This document shows positions 15,341-24,601 of a stretch of 45,513 nucleotides of DNA, piece by piece. How positions within the stretch are numbered: the first letter of the stretch is position 1; every line of letters begins with the position of its first letter. Below the pieces are notes generated by a model that had not been told where the DNA came from, ran no database searches, and saw only the letters and a program-made list of their open reading frames with translations. Position numbers and translations under genes: made by a program. Source of the DNA: Curtobacterium ammoniigenes NBRC 101786. GTDB taxonomy: Bacteria > Actinomycetota > Actinomycetes > Actinomycetales > Microbacteriaceae. The stretch covers positions 1-45,513 of the forward strand of contig NZ_BCSV01000009.1 of the NCBI RefSeq assembly GCF_001571045.1, written 5' to 3'.

Positions 15341-18004
15341 ATGGCAGGCCTCCTCTATCGACTCGGGCGCTTCTCCGCGCGCCGGGGCGCCTTCGTCATC
15401 GTCGCCTGGGTCGTGATCCTCGGCCTCGCCGGAGGGGCGTACGCAGCCTTCCACGGGGCGCTCTCCTCATCGATCACGATCCCCGGGACCAAGACGCAGC
15501 AGGTCAGCGACCAGCTGGCGAAGCAGTTCCCGAAGGCGTCCGGCGGCAGCGGCACGATCGTCTTCGAGACGAAGAACGGCAAGCCCTTCACCGCCGCCGA
15601 GAAGACCGATGTCGGCAATCTGCTCACGTCGATCGGCAAGTTCAGCGGTGTGCGCGCCACCACAAATCCGTTCACCACCGAACAGCAGATCGCTGACGCG
15701 GGCAAGAAGCTGAGCGACGCGAAACAGCAGCTCGCCGATGGCAAGAGCAAGCTCGCGTCGGCGCAGCAACAACTCGATCAACAGAAGACCCAGTTGCAGC
15801 AGGCACAGCAGCAGCTCGATGCGGCGAAAGCGAAGGCAGCAGCAGCCGGAGCCGCCGCGCAGGCGGCTGCCGCCCAGCAGCTTCAGGCCGAGCAGGCGAA
15901 GATCGACGCGGGCCAACAGCAGATCACGAGCGCGCAGCAGCAGATCGACGCGAACACGAAGAAGCTGAACAGTGAGTCGGCGACGCTCTCCCTGAACCAG
16001 AAGAAGTACGACCTGTCGACCAGCACGAAGTTCGTGTCGAAGGACGGGTCGGCCGCCGTCGGCACCGTGCAGTTCACGAAGGGCACCTTCGAGGTCCCTG
16101 CGTCCTTGAAGGATCGGGTCATCTCGACGGTGCACGACGCATCGCTCCCCGGCGTGTCCGCGTACGTATCGAACGACATCGCGCAGACCGTGCCGAGCGT
16201 GCTCGGGCCCGGCGAGATCGGCGGTCTGGTGATCGCCGCGATCGCACTGTTCGTCATGCTCGGCACGCTCATCGGCGCGGGCCTGCCGATCCTCTCCGCG
16301 ATCATCGGCGTCGGCATCTCCGCGCTCGCGACGCTCGCGTTCTCGGGCATCGTCGACTTCAACTCGACCACTCCGGTGCTCGGGGTCATGCTCGGGCTCG
16401 CGGTCGGCATCGACTACTCGCTCTTCATCCTGAACCGGCACCGTGCGCAACTCCGCCAGGGCATGTCGGTGCACGAGTCGATCGGCCTCGCGAACGGCAC
16501 GTCGGGCAACGCGGTGGTCTTCGCCGGGTCGACGGTCGTCGTGGCGCTCGCCGCTCTGAACATCACCGGCATTCCGTTCCTCGGCCTGATGGGGACGGTC
16601 GGCGCCGTCGGCGTGGCAGTCGCGATCCTGATCGCCATCACGTTCACGCCCGCGATCCTCGCGCTCGTCGGGCAGCGAATCCTCCGCAAGAAGGAGCGCG
16701 CCTCGATCGGCTCGACCGGGGCCACCCGCGTCCCGAGCAAGCCGATGTCGACGGTTCGCGCGATCATCACCCTTGTCGTCGGCGTCGCCGCCCTGCTCAC
16801 CATCGCGATCCCATCGCTCTCCATGCGCCTCGGACTGCCGAACGGCGCGTCCGAACCGACATCGAGCGACCAGTACAAGGCGTACAAGGTGACCGAGGCG
16901 AAGTTCGGCGCCGGCGTGAACGGCCCGCTGCTCGTCGTCGCGAACCTGCCGAGCGCGAAGACCGGTGACGCGCTGACCCAGCAAGAGGTCCAGATCGGCG
17001 ACAAGCTCGCGTCGCACTCCGACGTAGCCTCCGTCACCCCGATCGGCGCTTCCAGCGACAACAAAGTCATCGCCTACGAGGTGATTCCGAAGTCCGGCCC
17101 GTCGAGCGTCGCAACGGAACAGCTCGTGCGGTCGCTCCGAAACATGTCGCCGATCTCGGGCAACATCGATCTCGGCGTCGCGGGCACAGCCTCCGGCAAC
17201 ATCGACGTATCCGACAAGCTCGCCGCAGCGCTCCCGCTCTACCTCGTCGTGGTCGTCGGACTCTCGCTCATCATCCTGATCTTCGTGTTCCGATCGTTCC
17301 TGGTGCCGCTGACGGCGACCGCCGGGTTCATCCTGTCGCTCTTCGCGGCATTCGGAGGTCTCACCGCGATCTACCAGTGGGGGTGGCTCGGCGCGGTGTT
17401 CGGTGTGCACGACCCGCAGCCGATCCTGAGCTTCCTGCCGACGATCGAGGTCGGGGTGCTGTTCGGGCTCGCGATGGACTACCAGCTCTTCCTGGTGTCC
17501 GGCATGCGCGAGGCATATGCGCATGGCGCATCGGCCCGGGTCGCGGTGCAGCGCGGCTTCCATGCCGGACGCACGGTGGTCGCGACGGCGGCGATCATCA
17601 TGACCGCCGTGTTCGCCGGGTTCATCTTCTCCGACTCGTCGACCATCCAGCCGATCGGGTTCGGACTCGCCTTCGGCGTGCTCGTCGACGCCTTCGTCGT
17701 CCGGATGCTCCTCATCCCCGCTGCAATGCACCTGCTCGGACGATCCGCCTGGTGGTTCCCCAAGTGGCTCGACCGGATCCTGCCGGACGTGGACGTGGAA
17801 GGCGCAAAGCTCGAGCGCTCACACCCGCTTCCCGGCCAGCATGAGGACGCAGCGACCGCGTCGGCATCCGACGCCGATGCTCGGGCCGTCGCCGACCACC
17901 CATCGCGGAGCGCGCACGCGGCGACCGATCGCCCCGTTGACGACGTCGGCGCGGCAGAACAGGCCGCGGAGCCGGACGACCGGCATCCCGCACATCGCGC
18001 CTGA
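15341..18004 (+). CDS. MMPL-family exporter with extracytoplasmic coiled coil
   Basis: 887-residue RND-superfamily membrane exporter. Domains: helix 1 (residues 17-38), a first external domain that contains a long Gln/Ala/Lys-rich coiled coil (about 115-215), a block of five helices with the MMPL signature LGLAVGIDYSLFILNRHR, helix 7 near 475, a second external domain, and a final five-helix block with GVLFGLAMDYQLFLVSGMREAY. The two GIDYSLF/AMDYQLF Asp-Tyr pairs are the proton-relay positions. The last 75 residues are a charged, disordered tail. GGAG lies about 11 bases before the ATG. It follows tetR by 87 bp without its own palindrome, so it may be co-transcribed. Substrate unknown: drugs or lipids are typical. 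Confidence 0.92.
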   Translation: MAGLLYRLGRFSARRGAFVIVAWVVILGLAGGAYAAFHGALSSSITIPGTKTQQVSDQLAKQFPKASGGSGTIVFETKNGKPFTAAEKTDVGNLLTSIGKFSGVRATTNPFTTEQQIADAGKKLSDAKQQLADGKSKLASAQQQLDQQKTQLQQAQQQLDAAKAKAAAAGAAAQAAAAQQLQAEQAKIDAGQQQITSAQQQIDANTKKLNSESATLSLNQKKYDLSTSTKFVSKDGSAAVGTVQFTKGTFEVPASLKDRVISTVHDASLPGVSAYVSNDIAQTVPSVLGPGEIGGLVIAAIALFVMLGTLIGAGLPILSAIIGVGISALATLAFSGIVDFNSTTPVLGVMLGLAVGIDYSLFILNRHRAQLRQGMSVHESIGLANGTSGNAVVFAGSTVVVALAALNITGIPFLGLMGTVGAVGVAVAILIAITFTPAILALVGQRILRKKERASIGSTGATRVPSKPMSTVRAIITLVVGVAALLTIAIPSLSMRLGLPNGASEPTSSDQYKAYKVTEAKFGAGVNGPLLVVANLPSAKTGDALTQQEVQIGDKLASHSDVASVTPIGASSDNKVIAYEVIPKSGPSSVATEQLVRSLRNMSPISGNIDLGVAGTASGNIDVSDKLAAALPLYLVVVVGLSLIILIFVFRSFLVPLTATAGFILSLFAAFGGLTAIYQWGWLGAVFGVHDPQPILSFLPTIEVGVLFGLAMDYQLFLVSGMREAYAHGASARVAVQRGFHAGRTVVATAAIIMTAVFAGFIFSDSSTIQPIGFGLAFGVLVDAFVVRMLLIPAAMHLLGRSAWWFPKWLDRILPDVDVEGAKLERSHPLPGQHEDAATASASDADARAVADHPSRSAHAATDRPVDDVGAAEQAAEPDDRHPAHRA

Positions 18005-18012
18005 TCCGATCG

Positions 18013-18046
18013 AACGGCCGTCATCCGGAAACGGATGGCGGCCGTT
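18013..18046. terminator. Bidirectional hairpin terminator between MMPL and sortase genes
   Basis: 15-bp stem with a single mismatch (AACGGCCGTCATCCG against CGGATGGCGGCCGTT) around a GAAA loop, lying between the convergent stops at 18004 and 18073. The stem starts and ends with AA/TT, so it can serve either strand. Confidence 0.75.
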
Positions 18047-18072
18047 TCGGCATCCGCACTCACGCGTGCGCG

Positions 18073-18807
18073 TCAGCGCGACACGACCTCCGCCGGCGTG
18101 CCGTCGGCGGCGTCCATCCAGAAATCGAAGGATGCCTGCGTCACGTACCGCTCCGCGGCCGACCACTTCGGGTGGCAGGCCGTCAGGGTGAGCAGACGTT
18201 CGTCGTGCATGGGTGCACGCGCCGGATCGGTCGGCACCGGCGCGATCACATCGACGTCTGTCGGTGCGACGACCCGGCTCGCTGTGACCCGGTAGACATA
18301 CCAGGCATCGACGCCCTGCTCCGGGGCGACGACCCGGATGATGATCGGATCCCCCGCCTCGAGCTCGGCAATATCGAACAGCGGGCGACCATACGTCACC
18401 CGGTGACCGGCGATCGCGACGTTCCCCGCGCCTCCCGGCAGTGCCGTCCCCGGATAGTGGCCGAGGCCGACCGTGTTCAAGACCGTGCGGCGATCGACCC
18501 CCTCCGCGATCGGACGGACGTAGTCGGCGCCGAAGCGGGGGACGCGCATCGTTGCGAATACCGAGCGGTCGCCGGGCGTCGCGACGACCGGCGGCGCGGA
18601 CCGCCGTATCGCTCCGGGCTCGTGCTGTAGCGGCGGCTCGATGGCGGCGAGCATCGTTCGCTGATCGGACCGCGCGAGGACGTCGGTCCACCAGCCCGTC
18701 CAGACCGCGAATAGCGCGCAACCGATGCCGGCGATGATGAAGCCCTCGGCCGCGAGCGCTCGGAGTCGGCGCCCGAGCTCCAGTGCCGCTCGGCGTCCAC
18801 CCGGCAT
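18073..18807 (-). CDS. Class E sortase
   Basis: 244-residue membrane-anchored transpeptidase that attaches proteins bearing a C-terminal sorting signal (LAXTG type for class E) to peptidoglycan. One N-terminal transmembrane helix (residues 21-40, EGFIIAGIGCALFAVWTGWW) leaves the catalytic domain outside. The triad is complete: His135 in VAIAGHRVTYG, Cys211 in LLTLTACHP, Arg220 in SAAERYVT. ATG 18807 is chosen over an upstream start because GAGGG stands about 7 bases before it. Alone on its strand, between MMPL and phosphoketolase; no sorting-signal substrate gene is nearby, which fits a housekeeping enzyme. Confidence 0.92.
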   Translation of the reverse strand: MPGGRRAALELGRRLRALAAEGFIIAGIGCALFAVWTGWWTDVLARSDQRTMLAAIEPPLQHEPGAIRRSAPPVVATPGDRSVFATMRVPRFGADYVRPIAEGVDRRTVLNTVGLGHYPGTALPGGAGNVAIAGHRVTYGRPLFDIAELEAGDPIIIRVVAPEQGVDAWYVYRVTASRVVAPTDVDVIAPVPTDPARAPMHDERLLTLTACHPKWSAAERYVTQASFDFWMDAADGTPAEVVSR

Positions 18808-18902
18808 ACCATCCCTCCCCCGATCGAACAGTGGTAGGAGAATATCAAATGCCACTTCGAGGCGGACGGCTCTCCACAGGACCTGGCGGTCGGCTGGGTG
18901 GC

Positions 18903-21431
18903 TCAGCGCTCGGTCTGCGAGTCCTCGCCGCTCCCGGCTCCCTCGACGCCAGGGCTCCCGGCCGAATCGGTGGACTCGGCCTCCGGAGCCGGCGAGCCCG
19001 ACGCGTCCGCGTTCGGTTCACCGGCCACACCATCCTGCGGCCAGCCGGCGAACCGCCAGCCACCGACCGCCGGGTGGTCCTCGCCGTTTTCGTACGCGAA
19101 CGCGCGAGCGGCACCACGCGCGTCGGTCAGCGCGCCGAGCAGATCGCCGAACCGCTCGGTGCCGTCCGGCAGCCGGGAGAGCGCATCGTGGGCGAGCGCG
19201 AAACGGTCCATCTCGTTGCGCATGAGCATGTCGAAGGGCGATGTCGTCGTTCCCCGCTCCATGAAGCCGTGGACATGGAGGTCGTCATGGCCGTGCCGGT
19301 TGTACGTGAGCTGGTGCACGAGCGACGGGTAGCCATGGAAGGCGAACACGACGGGCGTGCCGGGCAGGAACAGGGCGTCGTACTGGTCGTCGTCAATGGG
19401 GTGCTGGTGCGATCGCGGGTCACCGAGGGACAGCAGGTCCACCACGTTGACGACACGGACGGCGACGTCGGACGCGTGCTGCCGCAGAATGTCCGCCGCC
19501 GCGAGCGCTTCGACGGTCGGGACGTCGCCGGCCGCTGCCAGGATCACGTCGACCTCGTCCCCGCGCGGAGCCGTCCCGGCCCAGTCCCACACGCCGACCC
19601 CGGCGGCCGCGTGCGCGACAGCATCCTCGATCCCGAGGAAGACGGGCTCCGGGTGCTTTCCGGCAACGATCACCTCGATCCGTTCGGTCGTCTCCATCGC
19701 GTGGGTCGCCACCGCGAGCAGGGTGTTCGCGTCCGGCGGGAACTTGAGACGCACGAGATCCTGCTGCTTCGACGCGACGACATCGAGGAACCCGGGATCC
19801 TGATGCGAGAAGCCGTTGTGGTCCTGCCGCCAGACGTGCGACGACAACAGGATCGTCAGATTCGAAACCGGAAGGCGCCAGTCGATCTCGGCACTCGACT
19901 CCAACCACTTCGCGTGCTGTCCGACCATCGAGTCGATGATGTGGGCGAATGCCTCGTAAGTGTTGATGATGCCGTGGCGACCGCTCAGCACGTAGCCCTC
20001 GAGCATGCCCTCGAGGAGCTGTTCGGACAGCACCTCCGTCACGCGGCCTTCCAGCGCGAGGTGAACATCCGTGTCCACGGTCCGGGCTCGCCAGACGCGC
20101 TCAGTGTCCTCGAACACCGCGTCGAGCTTGTTGGACACGGTCTCATCCGGCCCGAAGAGCCGGAACGTCTCCGGGTTCCGGCGGATGAGGTCGCGCAACC
20201 AGGGGCCGAGCGTCGCTGTCGACGACGCCGTCGTCCATCGTTCGTCGTCGACAGGGGCCGCGTAGGGCGCGAGGTCGGGACGATCCAGCGGAACCCGGAT
20301 TCGACCACCGTTCGCGTACGGCGTCGCGCTCATCCGAGCGTCGCCATCCGGACGGATCGCGTCAAGGACCGGGAGCGGCTGCGCATCGGCGTCGAACAGC
20401 TCCTCCGGCCGGTACGAGCGCATCCACTGTTCGAGCTGCGCGCGGTGCTCCGCGTTCTCCCGGACGCCGGGCAGCGGCACCTGATGCGCGCGGAACGTGC
20501 CTTCGACCGGGAGGCCGTCCACCTCCTTCGGCCCCGTCCATCCTTTCGGGGTGCGGAGCACGATCATCGGCCACCGCGGACGCACCACACCGTTCCCGAC
20601 CCGTGCAGCGTCCTGGATGTCCTCGATCCGGGCGAGCGCTCGCCGCAGCGCGCCGTCGAAGAGTGCGTGGACGGCGAGCGGATCATCGTCGACGCGCTTC
20701 GAGTCCACGATGATCGGCTCGTAGCCGGTTCCGCGGAAGAACGACACCAGATCGTCCTCCGGGATCCGAGCGAGGATCGTCGGATTGGCGATCTTGTAGC
20801 CATTGAGGTTCAGGATCGGCAGCACGGCGCCGTCCTTCACCGGGTCGAGGAACGTGTGCGCCTGCCAGGAGGCTGCAAGCGGCCCCGTCTCGGCCTCGCC
20901 GTCTCCGATGACGCATGTGACGACGAGATCGGGATTGTCGAGCGCAGCGCCGTACGCGTGGGCGAGCGAATAGCCGAGCTCGCCACCTTCGTTGATCGAT
21001 CCCGGCGTCTCGGGCGCTGCATGTGAGGGGATGCCACCGGGGAACGAGAACTGTCGGAAGAACTGCTGCAACCCGCGGACGTCGCGGGTGATCGCGGGAT
21101 AGAGCTCGCTCCAGGTGCCATCCAGCCACGCGTTCGCGTTCATCGCCGGTCCGCCGTGGCCGGGGCCGCAGACGTAGAGCATCGACGCTCCCCGCTCGGC
21201 GATCCACGCGTTGCAGTGCGCGTAGACGAGATTCAGGGCGGGCGATGTTCCCCAATGCCCGAGGAGGCGCGGCTTGATGTCGCCGGGGTCGAGCGGTCGT
21301 TCCAGGAGCGGGTTGTCGAGCAGGTAGATCTGCCCGACGGTGAGATAGTTCGCTGCGCGCCACCAGGCGTCGACGACCCGGATCCGGTCGGCGGGCGATT
21401 CGATGCGTGCCATGCGCATCACCGTAGTCAC
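18903..21431 (-). CDS. xpk: Xylulose-5-phosphate/fructose-6-phosphate phosphoketolase
   Basis: 842-residue thiamine-diphosphate enzyme splitting xylulose 5-phosphate (and often fructose 6-phosphate) with phosphate into acetyl phosphate plus glyceraldehyde 3-phosphate (or erythrose 4-phosphate). Seen: LLGHWGTSPALNLVYAH (57-72), GPGHGGPAMNANAWL (89-103), the ThDP motif GDGEAETGPLAASW (176-189) with LNLNGYKI, and SHQDPGFLDVV later. The last 50 residues are a Ser/Glu/Gly-rich tail absent from most homologues. GTG 21431 overlaps the DUF4396 stop by 4 nt with AAGGAGG five bases upstream. Last gene of the arabinoside operon, where it would receive the xylulose 5-phosphate made from L-arabinose. Confidence 0.95.
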   Translation of the reverse strand: MTTVMRMARIESPADRIRVVDAWWRAANYLTVGQIYLLDNPLLERPLDPGDIKPRLLGHWGTSPALNLVYAHCNAWIAERGASMLYVCGPGHGGPAMNANAWLDGTWSELYPAITRDVRGLQQFFRQFSFPGGIPSHAAPETPGSINEGGELGYSLAHAYGAALDNPDLVVTCVIGDGEAETGPLAASWQAHTFLDPVKDGAVLPILNLNGYKIANPTILARIPEDDLVSFFRGTGYEPIIVDSKRVDDDPLAVHALFDGALRRALARIEDIQDAARVGNGVVRPRWPMIVLRTPKGWTGPKEVDGLPVEGTFRAHQVPLPGVRENAEHRAQLEQWMRSYRPEELFDADAQPLPVLDAIRPDGDARMSATPYANGGRIRVPLDRPDLAPYAAPVDDERWTTASSTATLGPWLRDLIRRNPETFRLFGPDETVSNKLDAVFEDTERVWRARTVDTDVHLALEGRVTEVLSEQLLEGMLEGYVLSGRHGIINTYEAFAHIIDSMVGQHAKWLESSAEIDWRLPVSNLTILLSSHVWRQDHNGFSHQDPGFLDVVASKQQDLVRLKFPPDANTLLAVATHAMETTERIEVIVAGKHPEPVFLGIEDAVAHAAAGVGVWDWAGTAPRGDEVDVILAAAGDVPTVEALAAADILRQHASDVAVRVVNVVDLLSLGDPRSHQHPIDDDQYDALFLPGTPVVFAFHGYPSLVHQLTYNRHGHDDLHVHGFMERGTTTSPFDMLMRNEMDRFALAHDALSRLPDGTERFGDLLGALTDARGAARAFAYENGEDHPAVGGWRFAGWPQDGVAGEPNADASGSPAPEAESTDSAGSPGVEGAGSGEDSQTER

Positions 21432-22153
21432 ATCGCCTCCTTCACGCCGATGCGAATGAGCCACCAGTTCACCGGGTAGGCGCAGGCGAAGCCGGCGATC
21501 ATGGCAACCTGCATGGCGACCCAGAACTCCGGGGTGAGCACGCTCGCGCGCCCTGCAAGCCATGCCGGGAGCAGGACGAACTGCGCGAGCGCCATGAATC
21601 CGTACATGCCGACCTGCCATGAGGTGATCGACAGCGTGTCCGCCTTCAGCGCGGCGCCGACACCCTTCCAGAACGAGAGCCCGCGCATCGGCACGATCGA
21701 GAAGTACTGGAACACGACGCCCGCAATGAATGCGATGACGAAGTCGATGATCCAGCTTGCGAAGATCTTGTCCGCATAGAGGCTGTGCAGTCCCACGAGC
21801 GCGCCGAGCGCAGGGACCGCGACCAGCGCGAACTCGCCGACCAGGTCCCCGATCGCGCATCCCGCTCCGCAATGGCTCGCGCCGACTGCGACACTGACGG
21901 GCATCCTCCGCTTCCCCTTGTCGGCGTGATCACCCCGGGGCGCGGCCCGACCGGATCGGAAGTAGAACGCGAGCCAGAGCACGCTGCCGAACAGCATGGT
22001 GAGGGGCCACACGACGTTCATGACGGCCATCCGCTGCGGACGGGCCAGCACGTCTACGGTCGCGACACCAGCACAGGCCACGGCGAGCGCGATGAGCATC
22101 CAGCAGATGACGGTCAGGGTCGTCGGGAAGTCGGAGACGGCGAGTTCGCGCAT
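21428..22153 (-). CDS. DUF4396 membrane protein
   Basis: 241-residue polytopic membrane protein of the DUF4396 family, recognised by the central ASHCGAGCAIGDLVGEF motif. About six hydrophobic segments flank it: VICWMLIALAVACAGVATVDV, VVWPLTMLFGSVLWLAFYF, IIDFVIAFIAGVVFQYFSIVPM, MYGFMALAQFVLLPAWL and AMQVAMIAGFACAYPVNWWLI. The His/Cys/Cys motif suggests metal or haem binding, which is inference. Function unknown. ATG 22153 is preferred to TTG 22165, though neither has a strong ribosome site. It overlaps xpk by 4 nt and follows the arabinofuranosidase by about 40 bp, so it is produced with both. Confidence 0.85.
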   Translation of the reverse strand: MRELAVSDFPTTLTVICWMLIALAVACAGVATVDVLARPQRMAVMNVVWPLTMLFGSVLWLAFYFRSGRAAPRGDHADKGKRRMPVSVAVGASHCGAGCAIGDLVGEFALVAVPALGALVGLHSLYADKIFASWIIDFVIAFIAGVVFQYFSIVPMRGLSFWKGVGAALKADTLSITSWQVGMYGFMALAQFVLLPAWLAGRASVLTPEFWVAMQVAMIAGFACAYPVNWWLIRIGVKEAM

Positions 22154-22194
22154 CGTTCCAGCCAACCGGAGCCCGAGTCAGCGCGCTTGGAGCC

Positions 22195-23694
22195 TCAGCA
22201 GAGCGCGATCGCGGTCCACGACACCGGCGGCAGGTCGATCGTCAGCGTGCCGCTGTCGAACGCTCCGCTGACGTTGCGGCGCGGGACCACGCGCTCCGGG
22301 TCCGCTCGGGTGTTCTTCGCGTGCGGGTCTGCGTCGGCGAGCGTCGTCGCCTCGGCGATGCGGGAGCATCCGAGGCTCCGAACGTCGATCGAAACCTGCG
22401 CTGATTCATCGAGGTTGCGGTTGACGAGGAACACCGCCGCGCGGTCGTCGTCGACCGTGACGATGGCGTCGACCTCATCCACGTCGCCGTACTTCCCGGC
22501 GTCATAGCGCTCGCTCTGCACGACCGGTCGAATCACGGTGCCGGTCGCCAATCTGCTCATGATCGCGAACGGGTAGAACGTGGTCTGCCGCCAGGAGGCC
22601 CCTCCCGGCTCGGTCATGATCGGCGCGATCACGTTCACCAGCTGCGCGAGCGACGCCGAGACAACGCGATCGCTGCGCTTCAGCAGCGTCATGAGCAGAT
22701 TGCCCACGACGACGGCGTCCGCCACCGTGTACACGTCCTCGAGCAGCCGTGGCGCATGGCGCCACTCGCTCAGGTCGGGTGCGGCCTCCTGGTGTTCCTT
22801 GAGGTACCACACGTTCCACTCATCGAAGGAGAGGTCGATGCGCTTTCGCGAGCGCTTCTTCGACCCCACGTGGTCGGCGGCAGCAGCGACCGTGTCGATG
22901 AACGACTCCATGTCGACCGCCGACGCCAGGAACGGCGCGAGATCGCCGTCGTACTCCTGGTAGTAGGCGTGACACGACACGAGGTCGACGTAGTCGTAGC
23001 TGTGCTCGAGCACGATCCGTTCCCAGTCCCCGAACGTCGGCATCTGTGACCCGGAGGACCCACAGACGACGAGTTCGAGGTCGGGGTCGGCGGTCTTCAT
23101 CGCGGCCGACGTCCGAGCGGCAATGCTGCCGTACTCATCGGCACTCATGAAACCGGTCTGCCACGGTCCGTCCATCTCGTTGCCGAGGCACCACGTCCGC
23201 ACGTTGTGCGGCTCGATCGTCCCGTTGGCGATCCGCCAGTCGGACAGCGCCGTGCCCGACGGGTGGTTCGCGTACTCGAGCAGGTCGAGTGCCGGGAGGA
23301 TGCCGCGCGTCGCAACATTGACGGCGAGCATCATCTCCGCTCCGACGAGGTCGAGCCAGCGTGCGAACTCGTCGAGGCCCACCTCGTTCGACTCGAGCGA
23401 GTGCCACGCCAGGTCGCGCCGGACCGGACGCTTCGCACGCGGGCCGACCGAATCCTCCCACCGGAAACCCGACACGAAATTGCCGCCGGGATACCGGACC
23501 ATGCTGATGCCGAGCTCGCGCACCAGTTCGATGACGTCCGTTCGAAAGCCGTCCGCATTGGCCAACGGATGGCCGGGCTCGTACAACCCGTCATAGACGC
23601 ACCGGCCCAGGTGCTCGACGAAGCCGCCGAAGAGGCGCCGATGGACTGGTGCGATGGTTGCTCGACGGTCGACGTCGATGCGAACGTGCGGCAC
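22195..23694 (-). CDS. abfA: GH51 alpha-L-arabinofuranosidase
   Basis: 499-residue glycoside hydrolase of family 51, releasing L-arabinose from arabino-oligosaccharides or arabinoxylan fragments. The fold opens with LFGGFVEHLGRCVYDGLYEPGHPLA and SMVRYPGGNFVSGFRWEDSVG. The acid/base is Glu173 (CLGNEMDGPWQ) and the nucleophile Glu292 (SFDEWNVWY). The C-terminal part is the usual beta domain, with VFLVNRNLDESAQVSIDVR. No signal peptide, so it acts in the cytoplasm on imported oligosaccharides, in agreement with the adjoining ABC importer. GTG 23694 has GAGGAG 4-5 bases upstream and lies 10 bp after the permease stop. Confidence 0.95.
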   Translation of the reverse strand: MPHVRIDVDRRATIAPVHRRLFGGFVEHLGRCVYDGLYEPGHPLANADGFRTDVIELVRELGISMVRYPGGNFVSGFRWEDSVGPRAKRPVRRDLAWHSLESNEVGLDEFARWLDLVGAEMMLAVNVATRGILPALDLLEYANHPSGTALSDWRIANGTIEPHNVRTWCLGNEMDGPWQTGFMSADEYGSIAARTSAAMKTADPDLELVVCGSSGSQMPTFGDWERIVLEHSYDYVDLVSCHAYYQEYDGDLAPFLASAVDMESFIDTVAAAADHVGSKKRSRKRIDLSFDEWNVWYLKEHQEAAPDLSEWRHAPRLLEDVYTVADAVVVGNLLMTLLKRSDRVVSASLAQLVNVIAPIMTEPGGASWRQTTFYPFAIMSRLATGTVIRPVVQSERYDAGKYGDVDEVDAIVTVDDDRAAVFLVNRNLDESAQVSIDVRSLGCSRIAEATTLADADPHAKNTRADPERVVPRRNVSGAFDSGTLTIDLPPVSWTAIALC

Positions 23695-23704
23695 GGGGCT
23701 CCTC

Positions 23705-24601
23705 TCAGCCCTTCACAGCGCCGGTGAGCCCACCGACGATGCGCTTCTCGAAGATCGAGAAGAAGATCAGCGCGGGCAGCATCGCAAGCGACGTGAACGC
23801 GAGGACTTTCGCGGTGTCCGACGAATATTGCGACGAGAACGCCTGGACACCTAACGGCAGTGTGTAGTTCGCCTGTGAATTGAGGATGTACAGCGGAAGG
23901 ACGTAGTTGTTCCAGCTCCCGATGAACGCGAGGATCGCAACGGTCACGACGCCGGGCACCGACAGCGGGATCACCATGCGGAAGAAGAACCCGAGGCGGC
24001 TCGCGCCATCGATGGCTGCGGCCTCCTCGATCTCGTTCGGGATCGCCCGGAGGAACGGCACCAGGATGATGACGGTCGTCGGCAACCCGAACGCGATCTG
24101 CGGAATGACGAGCCCGAAGAGGTTGTCCACCAGCCCGAGGTCCTTGATCACGATGTAGAGCGGCGTGATCGCGATCACCATCGGGAACATCAGACCGGCG
24201 GCGAACAGCGAGTACATCGCGCCCTTGAGACGGAAGTCGTACCGCGCGATCACGAAGCTCACCATGAGCCCGAGCACGACGATGCCGATCGTGCTCAGCA
24301 GCGCGACGATCACCGAGTTCGCGAACTCGCCCCAGAAGGTCACCGAGGTCAGGATCTGCGCATAGTTGCCGAATACCCACGGATGCGGCCACGCGGCCGG
24401 GTTCGTGGTGATCTGCGAGCTCGTGCGGAACCCGCCGAGCACGATGTACAGGACGGGCGCGATACAGACCGCGATCAGCAGCAGTGCAATGAAGTACGTG
24501 ACCGGGCTGCCCCACTTCTCGGGGCGGTCGCGGCGATCACGTTTCACGGGTCGGTTCGGCGTCTTGCGCAGCCCGAGTCGCGCTGAGGTCGTGCTCATCA
24601 C
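23705..24601 (-). CDS. Sugar ABC permease, MalG/AraQ type
   Basis: 298-residue inner-membrane subunit of a carbohydrate importer (CUT1). It has six helices. The coupling loop EEAAAIDGASRLGFFFRMVIPLSVPGVVTV carries the EAA motif that docks to the ATPase, and the protein ends in FFSIFEKRIVGGLTGAVKG, the standard MalG ending. GTG 24601 overlaps the upstream stop; ATG 24598, with AAGGAG seven bases away, is the likelier start. No ATPase gene lies in this operon; the shared MsiK-type ATPase arrangement known in Actinobacteria would explain this. Confidence 0.93.
   Translation of the reverse strand: MMSTTSARLGLRKTPNRPVKRDRRDRPEKWGSPVTYFIALLLIAVCIAPVLYIVLGGFRTSSQITTNPAAWPHPWVFGNYAQILTSVTFWGEFANSVIVALLSTIGIVVLGLMVSFVIARYDFRLKGAMYSLFAAGLMFPMVIAITPLYIVIKDLGLVDNLFGLVIPQIAFGLPTTVIILVPFLRAIPNEIEEAAAIDGASRLGFFFRMVIPLSVPGVVTVAILAFIGSWNNYVLPLYILNSQANYTLPLGVQAFSSQYSSDTAKVLAFTSLAMLPALIFFSIFEKRIVGGLTGAVKG

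Noticed and set aside
15467..17731. 754-codon minus-strand frame opposite the MMPL gene
   Set aside because: Composition is that of an antisense shadow; the MMPL protein on the other strand is clear.
18783..21026. 747-codon plus-strand frame opposite phosphoketolase
   Set aside because: No domain, Arg-rich; phosphoketolase is unambiguous on the other strand.
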